Shown here piece by piece: positions 8,765-18,397 of a stretch of DNA of 64,000 nt. The translations under genes were made by a program, and so were the position numbers. The notes under the pieces were generated by a model. That model did not search any database and was not told the DNA's origin. It saw only the letters and a list, made by a program, of their open reading frames with translations. Source of the stretch: Hyphomonas chukchiensis (GTDB lineage Bacteria > Pseudomonadota > Alphaproteobacteria > Caulobacterales > Hyphomonadaceae); NCBI RefSeq assembly GCF_000682695.1, contig NZ_AWFG01000074.1, positions 156,353 to 220,352 of the forward strand. The letters are read 5' to 3'. Positions within the stretch are counted from its first letter, which is position 1, and every line of letters begins with the position of its first letter.

Positions 8765-11700
8765 ATGACCTTTACCAAGGAACAAGTCGTGGTGCGTGAT
8801 AAGCGCACCCCCAAGTGGACCGCCCTGCTCTGCGGCGTTTCCGCTGTGTCGCTCATCAGCGCCATGCCGGCATCGGCGCAGGAAGCAGCTGACGAAGAGT
8901 CCCGCCAGGAAGTCGTGGTGGTGCAGGGCATCCGTGGATCGCTCGAGCGCGCCATGGATCTCAAGCGCGAATCAAACGGCGTTCTCGACGCCATTTCGGC
9001 CGAAGACATCGGCAAATTCCCGGATACCAACCTTGCTGAATCCCTTCAGCGTATCACTGGCGTATCGATCGACCGGTCGAACGGTGAGGGCTCCAAGATC
9101 ACGGTTCGTGGCTTCGGTCCGGACTTCAACCTGGTAACCCTGAATGGCCGCACGCTGCCCACGGCAGACATCGGCGTGATCGGCGAGCGCGGCAACTACG
9201 GAGCCGGCGGCGACCGTTCATTCGACTTCTCCAACCTGGCCTCTGAAGGCGTGAGCGCTCTGGAAGTCTACAAGACCGGCCAGGCTATCCTTCCATCGGG
9301 TGGCATCGGTGCGACGATCAATATCCGGACACGTCGTCCACTTGATACACCAGGCTTCCAGGCATCGGCCGGTGCCAAGGTGATGAATGATACAAGCAAC
9401 GAAGGCGGTGATGACTATACGCCCGAATTGACGGGTCTCGCGAGCTGGACCGACAATAGCGAGCGCTTTGGCGCGGGCATTTTTGGCTCCTATTCAAAAC
9501 GCGATTCCGGCGCTCCAACACAGCAGGTCAATGACTGGCTCGTGTTCGACCCAATTGTAGACGGAGAGTTCGGAGACAGCAGCTATGTGCGGGGGGACGG
9601 GTCTACTGTCGTCACCAACGCGCCCAAAGATGGCCAGCTCTACGCCATCCCACAGGACAGCCGCTATGATTTCTCGGATATCTCCCGCGAGCGGATCAAT
9701 GGTCAATTGGTCCTTCAATTCCGCCCGATGGATAACCTGACCCTGACAGGCGACGTCACTTACGCCCAGAACAAGTCGGAAGAAGACCGATTTGAGCAAA
9801 CTAACTGGTTTGCAACACCATTCGACCAAATCACCTTTGACAATGATGGCCCCGTGGCAACGGCCGTTTTCCTCCAGGAAAACAATAACGGCACGAAGGA
9901 CATTGGTTTCGAACAAACCAATCGCGCAACGAAGGACGAATTGAAATCGTTTGGCTTCAATGCGGAATGGGAATTCAGCGACCGCGCTCGTTTCATACTC
10001 GACGCACACAGTTCAGAAGCGACTTCAGGCGGCGATAACCCGCTCGGTCATTCGGCGACCTTCGTGGCAATCGGTGCGCCTGTTATCCTGCAGCACTCTG
10101 TCGACTTCACGGGCGGTTATCCAATCCAATCGTACACGATCGACGACAGTGCAGCTGGCAACAACAATGGCATTCTGGATGTAGGCGACCTTGCCTCGCA
10201 GGTCGCCCGCTCGGCGGCCTCGAACATGAAGCACGAAGTTGATGAAATCGACATGCGCGTTGTCTGGGACTTTGATTCCAGCAGCCTGACCATCGGCGGG
10301 AACTATCGCGATACGGAAATGAACCGCACCACTCGCACAACTCAACAGGATCTCGGAAGCTGGGGCTTCAGCAATCCGCGCGATGTGGAACAGTTTGCAC
10401 CGGGCATAATGGAAGCCTATTGCCTGGGATGTCTCTTTGATGACCTTCCTGTCGGCAAGGCGGATACAGCCTTCAAAGGAAGTGCAACGGATCTCTTTAC
10501 AGCCCTTTCCGCAGCCTATCCTGGCAATGCTCCGAATATCTCGGAAACTGCGGACCAGGTGACGGAAGAAATCACTTCCCTTTTCGCCCAGTTTGATATG
10601 GAAGCCGAACTGCTCAATCGCCCTGCACGTGTCAGTGCCGGCATCCGCTACGAAGACACGAAAGTGAAGTCGACAACACTGCAGTCAATTCCTTCGGGAA
10701 TTTTGTGGCAGTCTGATAATGACTTCCTCGTGCAACAATCCGGCACCAAGCAGGACCTCTCCGGTGAGGGCAGCTATGACCACATTCTGCCCAACGTCGA
10801 CTTCCAGCTTGATGTCACGGACGATATCGTTGCGCGTGCGTCCTATTCGAAAACGATCGGTCGCGTAGCTTACAGTAACCTGTTCGCCTCAACCACCGCG
10901 AACGCACCAAACCGTCCGTCGGCCCTTGGTGGCCAGGTGACAGGCGACTCACAGAACCCGGCTCTCCTGCCACTGGAGTCCGACAACTTCGATGTGTCGC
11001 TTGAGTGGTACTATGGTGACACGAGCTATGTATCGATTGGCTATTTCGACAAGCGCGTGAAGAACTTCATCGGTAACGGTGTTGTTGAGCGCAACCTGTT
11101 CGGTCTTCGCGATCCTGCATCTGGCCAGGCGGGAACACGTTCGGGTGATGCTCTGGATGTGATCAGCGCACTTGGTGTTGACCAATCCGAGGCCAACCTG
11201 TTCACAATGGTTGCCCTGATCGACGCAAATGGTGGTGACGTGGCTGCTGCTCAGGCAGAGTTCCAGTCTAACCTGGTTGGCGGTGCGCTTCCACAGGCCT
11301 ATGTGGACTCCATCCTCGGCCAGTATGATGTGACCGCAGATGCCAATGACCCGCTCCTCACTTTTGCGGTGTCTCAGCCGATCAACAACAAGGAAGGCAA
11401 TATCGACGGCATCGAGTTTGCCTGGCAGCACTTCTTTGGTGAGACCGGCTTTGGCTTCGCGGCCAACTACACGATGGTCAATGGCGACGTGGAGCTTGAT
11501 CCGACTGCCTCTCCATACGAGAACCAGTTCGCGCTGGTTGGTCTCTCGGACTCTGCCAACTTCACGGCTATCTATGAGAAGTACGGATTGTCCGCACGTC
11601 TGGCCTATAACTGGCGGGACACCTTCCTCCAGGCCACGAACCAGGGCGGAGACCGGAGCGGTATTTATGTGGAAGACTTCGGCCAGTTCGACCTGAATGT

Positions 11701-11854
11701 CAGCTATGACATCAACGAACATGTCGCTGTATCCTTCGAGGCAATCAATATTACCGGCGAAGACCAGCGGGTTTACCACCGCGTTCCGGAGCAGTTCTAC
11801 TACTCCTATGAACTGTCTCCACGTTACCTGCTGGGCGCCCGCTACAAGTTCTAG
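8765..11854 (+). CDS. TonB-dependent outer-membrane receptor, Xanthomonas/Caulobacter carbohydrate type
   Basis: 1029-residue outer-membrane active transporter. The start is ATG 8765 after GGGAGGAA; an earlier in-frame GTG at 8585 has no such signal. A signal peptide ends near ASAQEAADEE. The plug has DIGKFPDTNLAESLQRI, TVRGFGPDFNLVTLNGR and GGIGATINIRTRRPLD, wording typical of the large receptor subfamily first catalogued in xanthomonads and caulobacters and often linked to plant polysaccharides. The barrel ends with aromatic YLLGARYKF. It is divergent from the GH3 enzyme and shares operator-like sites with it, so xylo-oligosaccharides are the likely cargo (inference). A strong terminator follows. 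Confidence 0.93.
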   Translation: MTFTKEQVVVRDKRTPKWTALLCGVSAVSLISAMPASAQEAADEESRQEVVVVQGIRGSLERAMDLKRESNGVLDAISAEDIGKFPDTNLAESLQRITGVSIDRSNGEGSKITVRGFGPDFNLVTLNGRTLPTADIGVIGERGNYGAGGDRSFDFSNLASEGVSALEVYKTGQAILPSGGIGATINIRTRRPLDTPGFQASAGAKVMNDTSNEGGDDYTPELTGLASWTDNSERFGAGIFGSYSKRDSGAPTQQVNDWLVFDPIVDGEFGDSSYVRGDGSTVVTNAPKDGQLYAIPQDSRYDFSDISRERINGQLVLQFRPMDNLTLTGDVTYAQNKSEEDRFEQTNWFATPFDQITFDNDGPVATAVFLQENNNGTKDIGFEQTNRATKDELKSFGFNAEWEFSDRARFILDAHSSEATSGGDNPLGHSATFVAIGAPVILQHSVDFTGGYPIQSYTIDDSAAGNNNGILDVGDLASQVARSAASNMKHEVDEIDMRVVWDFDSSSLTIGGNYRDTEMNRTTRTTQQDLGSWGFSNPRDVEQFAPGIMEAYCLGCLFDDLPVGKADTAFKGSATDLFTALSAAYPGNAPNISETADQVTEEITSLFAQFDMEAELLNRPARVSAGIRYEDTKVKSTTLQSIPSGILWQSDNDFLVQQSGTKQDLSGEGSYDHILPNVDFQLDVTDDIVARASYSKTIGRVAYSNLFASTTANAPNRPSALGGQVTGDSQNPALLPLESDNFDVSLEWYYGDTSYVSIGYFDKRVKNFIGNGVVERNLFGLRDPASGQAGTRSGDALDVISALGVDQSEANLFTMVALIDANGGDVAAAQAEFQSNLVGGALPQAYVDSILGQYDVTADANDPLLTFAVSQPINNKEGNIDGIEFAWQHFFGETGFGFAANYTMVNGDVELDPTASPYENQFALVGLSDSANFTAIYEKYGLSARLAYNWRDTFLQATNQGGDRSGIYVEDFGQFDLNVSYDINEHVAVSFEAINITGEDQRVYHRVPEQFYYSYELSPRYLLGARYKF

Positions 11855-11893
11855 CGGTCGACAGACAGAGACTGTTGGGGATAAATTGAAAAA

Positions 11894-11919
11894 GGCCGCT
11901 CTTCGCAGCGGCCTTTTTT
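11894..11919 (+). terminator. Rho-independent terminator after the TonB receptor
   Basis: GGCCGCT (11894-11900) and AGCGGCC (11907-11913) form a perfect 7-bp stem around a six-base loop, followed by six T (11914-11919). It separates the receptor from sapC, so the three downstream genes depend on read-through or their own promoter. Confidence 0.9.
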
Positions 11920-11951
11920 GCCCGACCGGACCACCCACCAAGAGGCGCAGC

Positions 11952-12683
11952 ATGACCAATATGGCTTTGCTCAACAATGTAGAGCACCACGACCTGAAGG
12001 TGATCGCAGGTCACGGCCCGGAATATGGCGACAGCATTAACCTGACGACCATCTTCCCGACTGAGTTTGCCGAAGCCCAGCGGGACTATCCGATATTGTT
12101 CCGCAAGGATGAGAATGGCCAATACGGTGCAGTCGCATTACTCGGCCTGGACAAGGGTGAAAACCTGTTCCTGACGAATGAAGGCTGGCAGGGGCGCTAC
12201 ATTCCCGCCATTCACCAGCGCGGCCCCTTCGTAATTGGTCGGCAGAACCAGGTCATCGACGGCGAAACCCGACAGGAGCCCGTGATCTTCGTTGATCTCG
12301 AGGACAGCCGCGTGAACCGATCCGAGGGCCACCCGCTCTTCCTTAGACATGGCGGCAATTCACCCTATCTGCAGCATGTGAGCCATGTGCTCAGGATCAT
12401 CAACAAAGGGGCAGAAGTTGCGCGGCCCATGTTTGCGGCATTCGAGGCTGCAGACCTCATTGAGCCTGCATCCCTTGAAATCCGGATAGACGAGCACACA
12501 GTCTATCAGGTGCCTGATATGTATTCCATAAATGAACAGAAGCTCGCCGCGCTCGACGGGCAGGTCCTGGAGAGCCTCCATAAATCCGGCTTTCTCCGCG
12601 CCGCTTACCTGGTTCTCGCATCCCTTCCCAATGTCCGCAGGCTGATCGCACTCAAGAATGCAAAGCGCGCAGAGAATGCCTAG
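11952..12683 (+). CDS. SapC family protein
   Basis: 243-residue protein of the SapC family, named after a Campylobacter S-layer-associated protein; its biochemical role is unknown. Family wording is visible in GENLFLTNEGWQGRYIPAI, PFVIGRQ and the acidic ILxD-like stretch DLEDSRVNRSEGHPLF. ATG 11952 (MTNMALLNN) was chosen; ATG 11961 is an alternative, and both have weak ribosome-binding sites. In alphaproteobacteria and xanthomonads the gene is repeatedly found just downstream of TonB receptors and beside cupin-like and tryptophan-halogenase-like genes, as here. A role in receptor-linked uptake or cell-surface assembly is inferred only. Confidence 0.85.
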   Translation: MTNMALLNNVEHHDLKVIAGHGPEYGDSINLTTIFPTEFAEAQRDYPILFRKDENGQYGAVALLGLDKGENLFLTNEGWQGRYIPAIHQRGPFVIGRQNQVIDGETRQEPVIFVDLEDSRVNRSEGHPLFLRHGGNSPYLQHVSHVLRIINKGAEVARPMFAAFEAADLIEPASLEIRIDEHTVYQVPDMYSINEQKLAALDGQVLESLHKSGFLRAAYLVLASLPNVRRLIALKNAKRAENA

Positions 12684-12710
12684 TCTTTCGCGGAAATACA
12701 GTAGCTTATC

Positions 12711-13742
12711 ATGGTCGATATAGAGCGAAAGACACGCGTCCTGGAAGGCATCTCAGTGGATGCCATTCCATATGAAAGGCTCATGCGTGAAGAGCAGCCT
12801 ACAATACTGAAAGGTGTTGCCAGAGACTGGCCGCTGACCATCAAGGGCATTGAATCACCTGAAGCAGCCATGGACTATATTTCAGGGTTCTATCAAGGTC
12901 GGCCGGTTGTCGGATATACGTGCGCTCCGCACCTGAACGGGCGGTATTTCTATAATGACGATATCTCCGGATTGAACTTCCAGCGCCAACGCGTTCCGCT
13001 GGGTGACTTCCTTGATCTTATGCGAAATGAATTGGGGCGGCCTGATTCCCCCTCGTATTATATCGGATCAACGGATGCTGATTTGTATTTTCCCGGCTTT
13101 CGTGACGATAATAATCTGATCCTGAATCACCCCATGTTCGAACACAACTCACCCATCGTGAGTCTCTGGATCGGTAATCGCACGACCGCCACGGCGCACT
13201 ATGACATGTCCAATAATATCGCCTGCTGCATCGTGGGCACGAGACGGTTCACGCTTTTTCCGCCGGAACAGATCGCCAATCTCTATCCAGGACCATTGGA
13301 GCCCACGCCTGGTGGACAGGTCGTCAGCATGGTTGATTTCCAGAACCCCGATTTTGAGCAACACCCGCGATTTAAAGAGGCCCTGGAGGCCGCAGAGGTG
13401 GCTGAACTTGAGCCGGGTGACGCGCTTTTCTACCCTGCCCTCTGGTGGCATCATGTCGAGGCGCTGAGCGACTTCAATACGCTGGTGAATTACTGGTGGA
13501 ATACATCGCCGGGATATATCGACACTCCCCAGAATACCCTTCTTCACGGCCTGCTCAGTTTGCGCGATCGCCCTGAACAGGAGAAGCGCGCGTGGAAGGC
13601 GCTCTTTGATTATTACGTATTCGGACCCGCTGAAATTCCGGGAGCCCATCTGCCAGAACATGCCAAAGGTGACCTGGCACCGATGGATGAGCCTCGTGCG
13701 CGCCGGCTGCGGGCGAAATTGCTTCAACGTCTGAACCGTTGA
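12711..13742 (+). CDS. Cupin-like (JmjC-type) 2-oxoglutarate oxygenase candidate
   Basis: 343-residue cupin_8/JmjC-like protein. An HxD iron motif is present in TAHYDMSNN (His near 163) with the distal His in WWHHVEAL (near 246), and GTRRFTLFPPEQ is the standard core strand, so the Fe(II) site looks intact. Relatives hydroxylate protein or small-molecule targets with 2-oxoglutarate; the target here is unknown. The gene starts 27 bases after sapC and overlaps the region before the halogenase gene, so these are co-transcribed. The grouping with a receptor suggests modification of a receptor-related substrate or surface molecule (inference). Confidence 0.85.
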   Translation: MVDIERKTRVLEGISVDAIPYERLMREEQPTILKGVARDWPLTIKGIESPEAAMDYISGFYQGRPVVGYTCAPHLNGRYFYNDDISGLNFQRQRVPLGDFLDLMRNELGRPDSPSYYIGSTDADLYFPGFRDDNNLILNHPMFEHNSPIVSLWIGNRTTATAHYDMSNNIACCIVGTRRFTLFPPEQIANLYPGPLEPTPGGQVVSMVDFQNPDFEQHPRFKEALEAAEVAELEPGDALFYPALWWHHVEALSDFNTLVNYWWNTSPGYIDTPQNTLLHGLLSLRDRPEQEKRAWKALFDYYVFGPAEIPGAHLPEHAKGDLAPMDEPRARRLRAKLLQRLNR

Positions 13743-13765
13743 CCAGATCTGACAGGGAGACATAC

Positions 13766-15259
13766 GTGGACGGACAGACTGTAAAGAAAGTGGTTATTGC
13801 AGGTGGCGGCACAGCAGGCTGGATCGTGGCAGCCGCCCTATCACGTCAGCTTGGCCCCCTCATCGACATTACGCTTGTAGAGTCAGACGAGATCGGGACG
13901 GTTGGCGTGGGTGAAGCAACCATTCCGACACACCGCATATTTCACCATCTTCTTGGCGTGGACGAGCGAGCCTTCATGCGCGCCACAAAAGCGACGTTCA
14001 AGCTCGGCATCGCATTCGAGAACTGGGGCCAGATTGGTGACCGCTATATCCACTCGTTCGGCGTCGTCGGGAAGTCGACATGGATGGCGGACTTTCATCA
14101 CATCTGGATGCAGGCCCGGGAGATGGGCCTGGCGAGCGAACTTGGAGATTATTGTTTCGAACTTAAAGCCGCAGAGGCCAACAAGTTCGCGACCTCCGAC
14201 ACATCGCAGATCAATTATGCCTATCATCTCGATGCGAGCCTCTATGCGGGGTTTCTGCGCCAATTTGCGGAATCCTTTGGCGCTCGCCGCGTCGAGGGCC
14301 TGATTGAAGCCGTCGAGCAGAACCCGGAAACAGGTTTCATTACAGTGCTCGTGCTCAAATCTGGCGAACGTATTGAAGGCGACTTGTTTATCGACTGCAC
14401 GGGCTTCCGGGCGCTTCTGATAGATAAAACCTTGAACACCGGATTTACGGACTGGTCTCACTGGCTGCCGACAGATCGCGCGATCGCCGTGCAAACCAAG
14501 GCGACGGGACCAGCCCTGCCCTATACCCGCGCCATCGCACATGATGCTGGCTGGCGTTGGAAAATCCCGCTTCAACACCGTGTCGGAAATGGTCTCGTGT
14601 ATTCCAGCGCCCATCTGTCGGATGATGAGGCCCGCTCACGCCTGCTGGCAGAGATTGATGGCGAACCGCTCACGGATCCCCGTATCATCCGGTATCGAAC
14701 CGGCCGCCGCGAGAAAGTCTGGGTCAAGAATTGCATATCGATCGGGCTTTCGAGTGGCTTTGTCGAGCCACTTGAGTCGACCTCGATTCATCTGATCCAG
14801 ATTTATGCCTCGCGGCTGGTCCAGATGTTCCCGTTCAATGGATTCAGCGACGCGCTGGCGACGCGGTTCAATGACATGGCACGAGTGGAGCTAGAACGAA
14901 TACGCGACTTCATCGTTCTGCACTATAAGCTGACCGAGCGCACGGACAGTGACTTCTGGAAAATGATGGGCGCCATGAACATACCGGACACCTTGCGCAA
15001 CCGGATTGACCTCTTCCGCGATACCGGACTGGCCTACCAGGAAAAAGCCGAACTCTTCCAGGTGGATTCCTGGCTGCAGGTGATGATGGGGCAGCGACTG
15101 CACCCACAGGGACGCCACCACCTCGGTCGTCTGATGTCAGAAGACCAAATCAAAATGGCGCTCAATGGCCTGCGTACGAACATTGCCAATGCAGTTGCCC
15201 GATTGCCGGTTCATCAGGATTTCCTCGACCAGTATATGCGTGAGCCTGAGTTGTCCTGA
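13766..15259 (+). CDS. Tryptophan-halogenase-like flavin-dependent protein
   Basis: 497 residues related to FADH2-dependent tryptophan halogenases. The FAD loop GGGTAGW is at residues 11-17; the halogenase Lys occurs in KATFKLG; the WxWxIP signature appears as GWRWKIP near 261; the Glu in GFVEPLESTS matches the second active-site residue of PrnA/RebH-type enzymes. GTG 13766 is chosen because AGGGAG lies at 13754-13759; a TTG at 13739 would overlap the cupin gene but lacks a ribosome-binding site. Such genes next to TonB receptors are common in this group, and halogenation of tryptophan has not been shown for most. The true substrate, or even activity, is unknown. Confidence 0.85.
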   Translation: MDGQTVKKVVIAGGGTAGWIVAAALSRQLGPLIDITLVESDEIGTVGVGEATIPTHRIFHHLLGVDERAFMRATKATFKLGIAFENWGQIGDRYIHSFGVVGKSTWMADFHHIWMQAREMGLASELGDYCFELKAAEANKFATSDTSQINYAYHLDASLYAGFLRQFAESFGARRVEGLIEAVEQNPETGFITVLVLKSGERIEGDLFIDCTGFRALLIDKTLNTGFTDWSHWLPTDRAIAVQTKATGPALPYTRAIAHDAGWRWKIPLQHRVGNGLVYSSAHLSDDEARSRLLAEIDGEPLTDPRIIRYRTGRREKVWVKNCISIGLSSGFVEPLESTSIHLIQIYASRLVQMFPFNGFSDALATRFNDMARVELERIRDFIVLHYKLTERTDSDFWKMMGAMNIPDTLRNRIDLFRDTGLAYQEKAELFQVDSWLQVMMGQRLHPQGRHHLGRLMSEDQIKMALNGLRTNIANAVARLPVHQDFLDQYMREPELS

Positions 15260-15333
15260 AATTGTGGGTGGTGCGATGGCAACTGAAGCAGGCGCATGGC
15301 CCGCCCCAGTTGCGACATCATATGCTCGCGCGT

Positions 15334-18297
15334 CTAGTGTTCCGACCAGACGACTTCGCCGTTCTTGATCACGGTGTCGACCGTGGACACGTTGGAGATG
15401 TTCGCGAGCGGATCGGCATCGAGGATTGCAATGTCAGCGAGATGGCCCGGCTCGATGGAGCCGATGAAATCCCCGACGCCAATGGCAACCGCAGCCTCAC
15501 TCGTTGCCGTTCGTATGACCTTTGCTGGCGTGAGTCCGGCTTCGGCATAGATCTCCAGCTCCTTGTGGAGGGAGGCGCCATAAGGGATGAAGGGCGAGTC
15601 CGTGCCGGCGACGATACGGCCGCCATTGTCGACAATACGCTTCAGCGTCGCTTCCATCTTGTCGGTATTGGTCGTGCCATAGCGCGTCATCAGGGCGAGT
15701 GTTGGCGTGACGACAAGGCCTGATTCCGAGATGAGGGCGATGACGTCCTGATAGGTGTTGCTGAGCGCGGAAATCTTGAGCGAATAGCCACGACGACTGG
15801 TCGCGCCGAAATGCTCCATCTGGTCGATGCCGTTGGCGACCGCCGGATAAAGCTCGTGCGACGAAACCGGGATGCCGCTTTCATGCGCCAGTTCGATCGT
15901 GCGGTTCTGAACGGTGTAGTTCTGGCGAACATAGCTCTTGTACATATTAAGCTTGAGTTCGGTCGACAGGCGCATGGAGTCTTCCGCGCGCTCAACCGTT
16001 CCAACCGTTTCCGAGACGCCGTAGGAGACGCGCGCGCCTTCGTTCAGCGGACCTGCGGTGAACACGCGAGGCGCAGGACGCTTGCCCGCGTCAGAGGCCT
16101 CGCGACGCTCCACCGCATGATAGGGATCGTCGCCCGTTTCACGAACGGTGGTGATGCCGTGACTGAACCAGATGTCGCCGAGCGGGACGCCCTGGCTCGT
16201 GGACTGGTGGGTATGGCTCTCGATGAGACCGGGGATGACATATTTGTCGGACGCATCGATCAGGGTGCCTTCGACGGGCCCCTCCCCGGCCGGATGGACA
16301 GCAGTGATCACACCCTTCTCAACAACGATATCGACATTCTCGACATAGGCGTCGCCGAGGCCGTCAAACATGTGGCCAGCACGAATGGTGAGGCTTTCGT
16401 CCGGCATGTCGCGCACCCATTTGGGCTTGATGTCCAGCGTGCGTGTCTCGCCGCTGGCGCGGTCATACAGCATGATGTCCTTGCCATCGATGTAGATCAG
16501 CTTGCTGGCGTCGGCCGACCATGTCGGGTTTTCGCCCGCCTTGGCAATCTCCACGGCTTGACCGAAGACGCCCTCGGACGTCATGGGCATCATGTAGAGT
16601 GCACCATCGACCCGGTAGACGACCGTGCCGTCGCTGCTCCAGGCTGGCCTGTTCCACTGGCGACGACCGAGCGATTTGACCTCGCCGACCGGAAGGATCC
16701 AGGACTTCTCGCCCTCGCCCGATGACGGCATCATGTAGAAGGCATTGTATCCCTCGCGGAACCGGTTCGTGACCGGTCGGCGCGCGACCACGATTATGGA
16801 CTTGCCGTCGGCCGACCATGCCGGCGCGCTCGGTCCGAAGATCGGATCGGACAGTACGGTCTCCTCACCTGTCGCGACATCGATGACATTGACCGTGCTG
16901 CCGAGGAAGACGGTTGTGAGGGCATCAGCGAGATAAGCGATACGTGTGCCGTCAGGTGACCAGATGGCAGAGTTCGCTGGCTTGGGATCATCGGTGAGCT
17001 GGGTGAGCACGCCGCTGGCGAGGTCCATCAGCCAGATATCCGTCTTGCCACCACGATCGGTCGAGAAAGCCAGCTTGCTGCCATCTGGCGACCAGCTGGG
17101 GGACAGATCGACAAACGCGTCATCGGTCAGTTGCGTGGTTTCGCCTGTAGCGAGGTCCGCTATCCAGATATCGCCAAGCGCCGCGAAGGCGGCCTTGGTG
17201 CCGTCTGGCGAGAGGATCGGGTCGATCACGCCGAGCGCCGGTTGCGGTGCTTCGGACGTGAGGTCGTAGATCCGACGCTTGTATGGCGTGCGGTCGAGTG
17301 CAACGTGCGCTGCGAACGGAATGGATGTGGTGGTCGCGCCATCGACGGAGATCGTGTGGACGCCGCCATCAGCGGTGTACATCACATCGCCAGCTGGAGT
17401 GATACTGGGGCGGAACGGAAAGACATCTGAGCCATCGACGAGGCGCGTCACCGGGCTGCCATCAACCGGCACGCTGACCAGAAGGCCATTGTCGCCGATG
17501 ATGCCAGCGACATAGAGGGTGTCACCGGACGGCGCCCAGACAGGCGCACCGAGCGTGTTGGCGGCGAACAGGACCTTTGGCGCGTCCTTACCAGCCGTAT
17601 CGCGAATGACGAGTGCGTCGCGCTCGCCATCGATGACCATGACGATGTGCGAGCCATCCGGAGAAAGGATCGGATAGACAGCATTGCCGGCGCCGCGGAA
17701 ATAGGGTGTCAGCGGGGTTTCATAGCCGGTCTCGTCAGCGGAGGTGAGCTCCTTTGTGGCGCCACTTGCGCGATCGATCGACCAGACCTGATAGCCATCG
17801 TCCTGATCGCTGGAATAGAGGATGGAGGCCCCATCGGGCGTGTAGGACGGATAGCGCGCGTCGCTGGCAATATCGGAGAGCTGCGTCAGGTCCGATCCGT
17901 CAGGCTTCACGGTCCAGATCGAGAATGTGTTGTCGGGGAATGCGTAAAAGGCGATCTCGGAACCGTCAGGTGACCAGACTGGCTCCTGCGCATCGAGCGC
18001 AGGCGAGGTGAGCGCTGTGGCGTCACCGCCTTCGGCCGGTATGGACCAGAGAACACCTTGAAGCGCCAGGATGATCGTCTTGCCGTCAGGTGACAGGGCA
18101 GCGGCCATGTTGGTGCCTTCGGTCATCGTCACGTCAATGATGACGCGCGCCTCAGGGGCATTGGTGACAACCGGCTCGTCGGACTTTGGCGAGGTGTCCA
18201 GCTGCGCAGGCGATTGAGTCGTCGTCGCGCATCCCGCTAGAGCAATAGCTGAGATGGCGGAAAGCAGCGATGCTCTGAGAGAGCGAGTATGGGCCAA
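15334..18297 (-). CDS. TolB-type beta-propeller fused to a C-terminal amidohydrolase, lipoprotein
   Basis: 987 residues. The start is a TTG at 18297 preceded by an ideal GGAGG seven bases away; no ATG fits better. A lipobox (ALAGC) follows a hydrophobic leader. Residues about 60-620 contain many PD40/TolB repeats (LSPDGKTI, WSPDGSEIAF, YTPDGASILY, WSPDGSKLAFSTD, WSADGKSIIV), two stacked propellers by length. From about 635 an amidohydrolase follows: metal motif IESHTHQS near 697 and AGTDSPF near the end. Homologues are annotated as amidohydrolases or imidazolonepropionase-like peptidases. A secreted metal-dependent hydrolase of peptide-like or cyclic amide substrates is inferred. It is the distal gene behind the receptor at 18398-21484. 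Confidence 0.85.
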   Translation of the reverse strand: MAHTRSLRASLLSAISAIALAGCATTTQSPAQLDTSPKSDEPVVTNAPEARVIIDVTMTEGTNMAAALSPDGKTIILALQGVLWSIPAEGGDATALTSPALDAQEPVWSPDGSEIAFYAFPDNTFSIWTVKPDGSDLTQLSDIASDARYPSYTPDGASILYSSDQDDGYQVWSIDRASGATKELTSADETGYETPLTPYFRGAGNAVYPILSPDGSHIVMVIDGERDALVIRDTAGKDAPKVLFAANTLGAPVWAPSGDTLYVAGIIGDNGLLVSVPVDGSPVTRLVDGSDVFPFRPSITPAGDVMYTADGGVHTISVDGATTTSIPFAAHVALDRTPYKRRIYDLTSEAPQPALGVIDPILSPDGTKAAFAALGDIWIADLATGETTQLTDDAFVDLSPSWSPDGSKLAFSTDRGGKTDIWLMDLASGVLTQLTDDPKPANSAIWSPDGTRIAYLADALTTVFLGSTVNVIDVATGEETVLSDPIFGPSAPAWSADGKSIIVVARRPVTNRFREGYNAFYMMPSSGEGEKSWILPVGEVKSLGRRQWNRPAWSSDGTVVYRVDGALYMMPMTSEGVFGQAVEIAKAGENPTWSADASKLIYIDGKDIMLYDRASGETRTLDIKPKWVRDMPDESLTIRAGHMFDGLGDAYVENVDIVVEKGVITAVHPAGEGPVEGTLIDASDKYVIPGLIESHTHQSTSQGVPLGDIWFSHGITTVRETGDDPYHAVERREASDAGKRPAPRVFTAGPLNEGARVSYGVSETVGTVERAEDSMRLSTELKLNMYKSYVRQNYTVQNRTIELAHESGIPVSSHELYPAVANGIDQMEHFGATSRRGYSLKISALSNTYQDVIALISESGLVVTPTLALMTRYGTTNTDKMEATLKRIVDNGGRIVAGTDSPFIPYGASLHKELEIYAEAGLTPAKVIRTATSEAAVAIGVGDFIGSIEPGHLADIAILDADPLANISNVSTVDTVIKNGEVVWSEH

Positions 18298-18350
18298 GGC
18301 AGGACCTCCGGATTATAAAAAATGATGCGGCGTCACTAATGTGACTAAAG

Positions 18351-18385
18351 AAAAAATGCCCGCCGACAAGAGTGCCGGCGGGCAT
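18351..18385 (-). terminator. Rho-independent terminator after the second TonB receptor
   Basis: Leftward transcripts form a 12-bp near-perfect stem (18356-18367 with 18374-18385, ATGCCCGCCG/CGGCGGGCAT) followed by a U-run read from the A-tract at 18351-18356. It lies between the receptor stop (18398) and the TTG of the amidohydrolase gene, so the two may be separately controlled. Confidence 0.88.
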
Positions 18386-18397
18386 TGGGCAAATCCT

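Noticed and set aside
10949..11977. 342-codon open frame opposite the end of the first TonB receptor
   Set aside because: Covers the receptor barrel and its terminator; no protein features.
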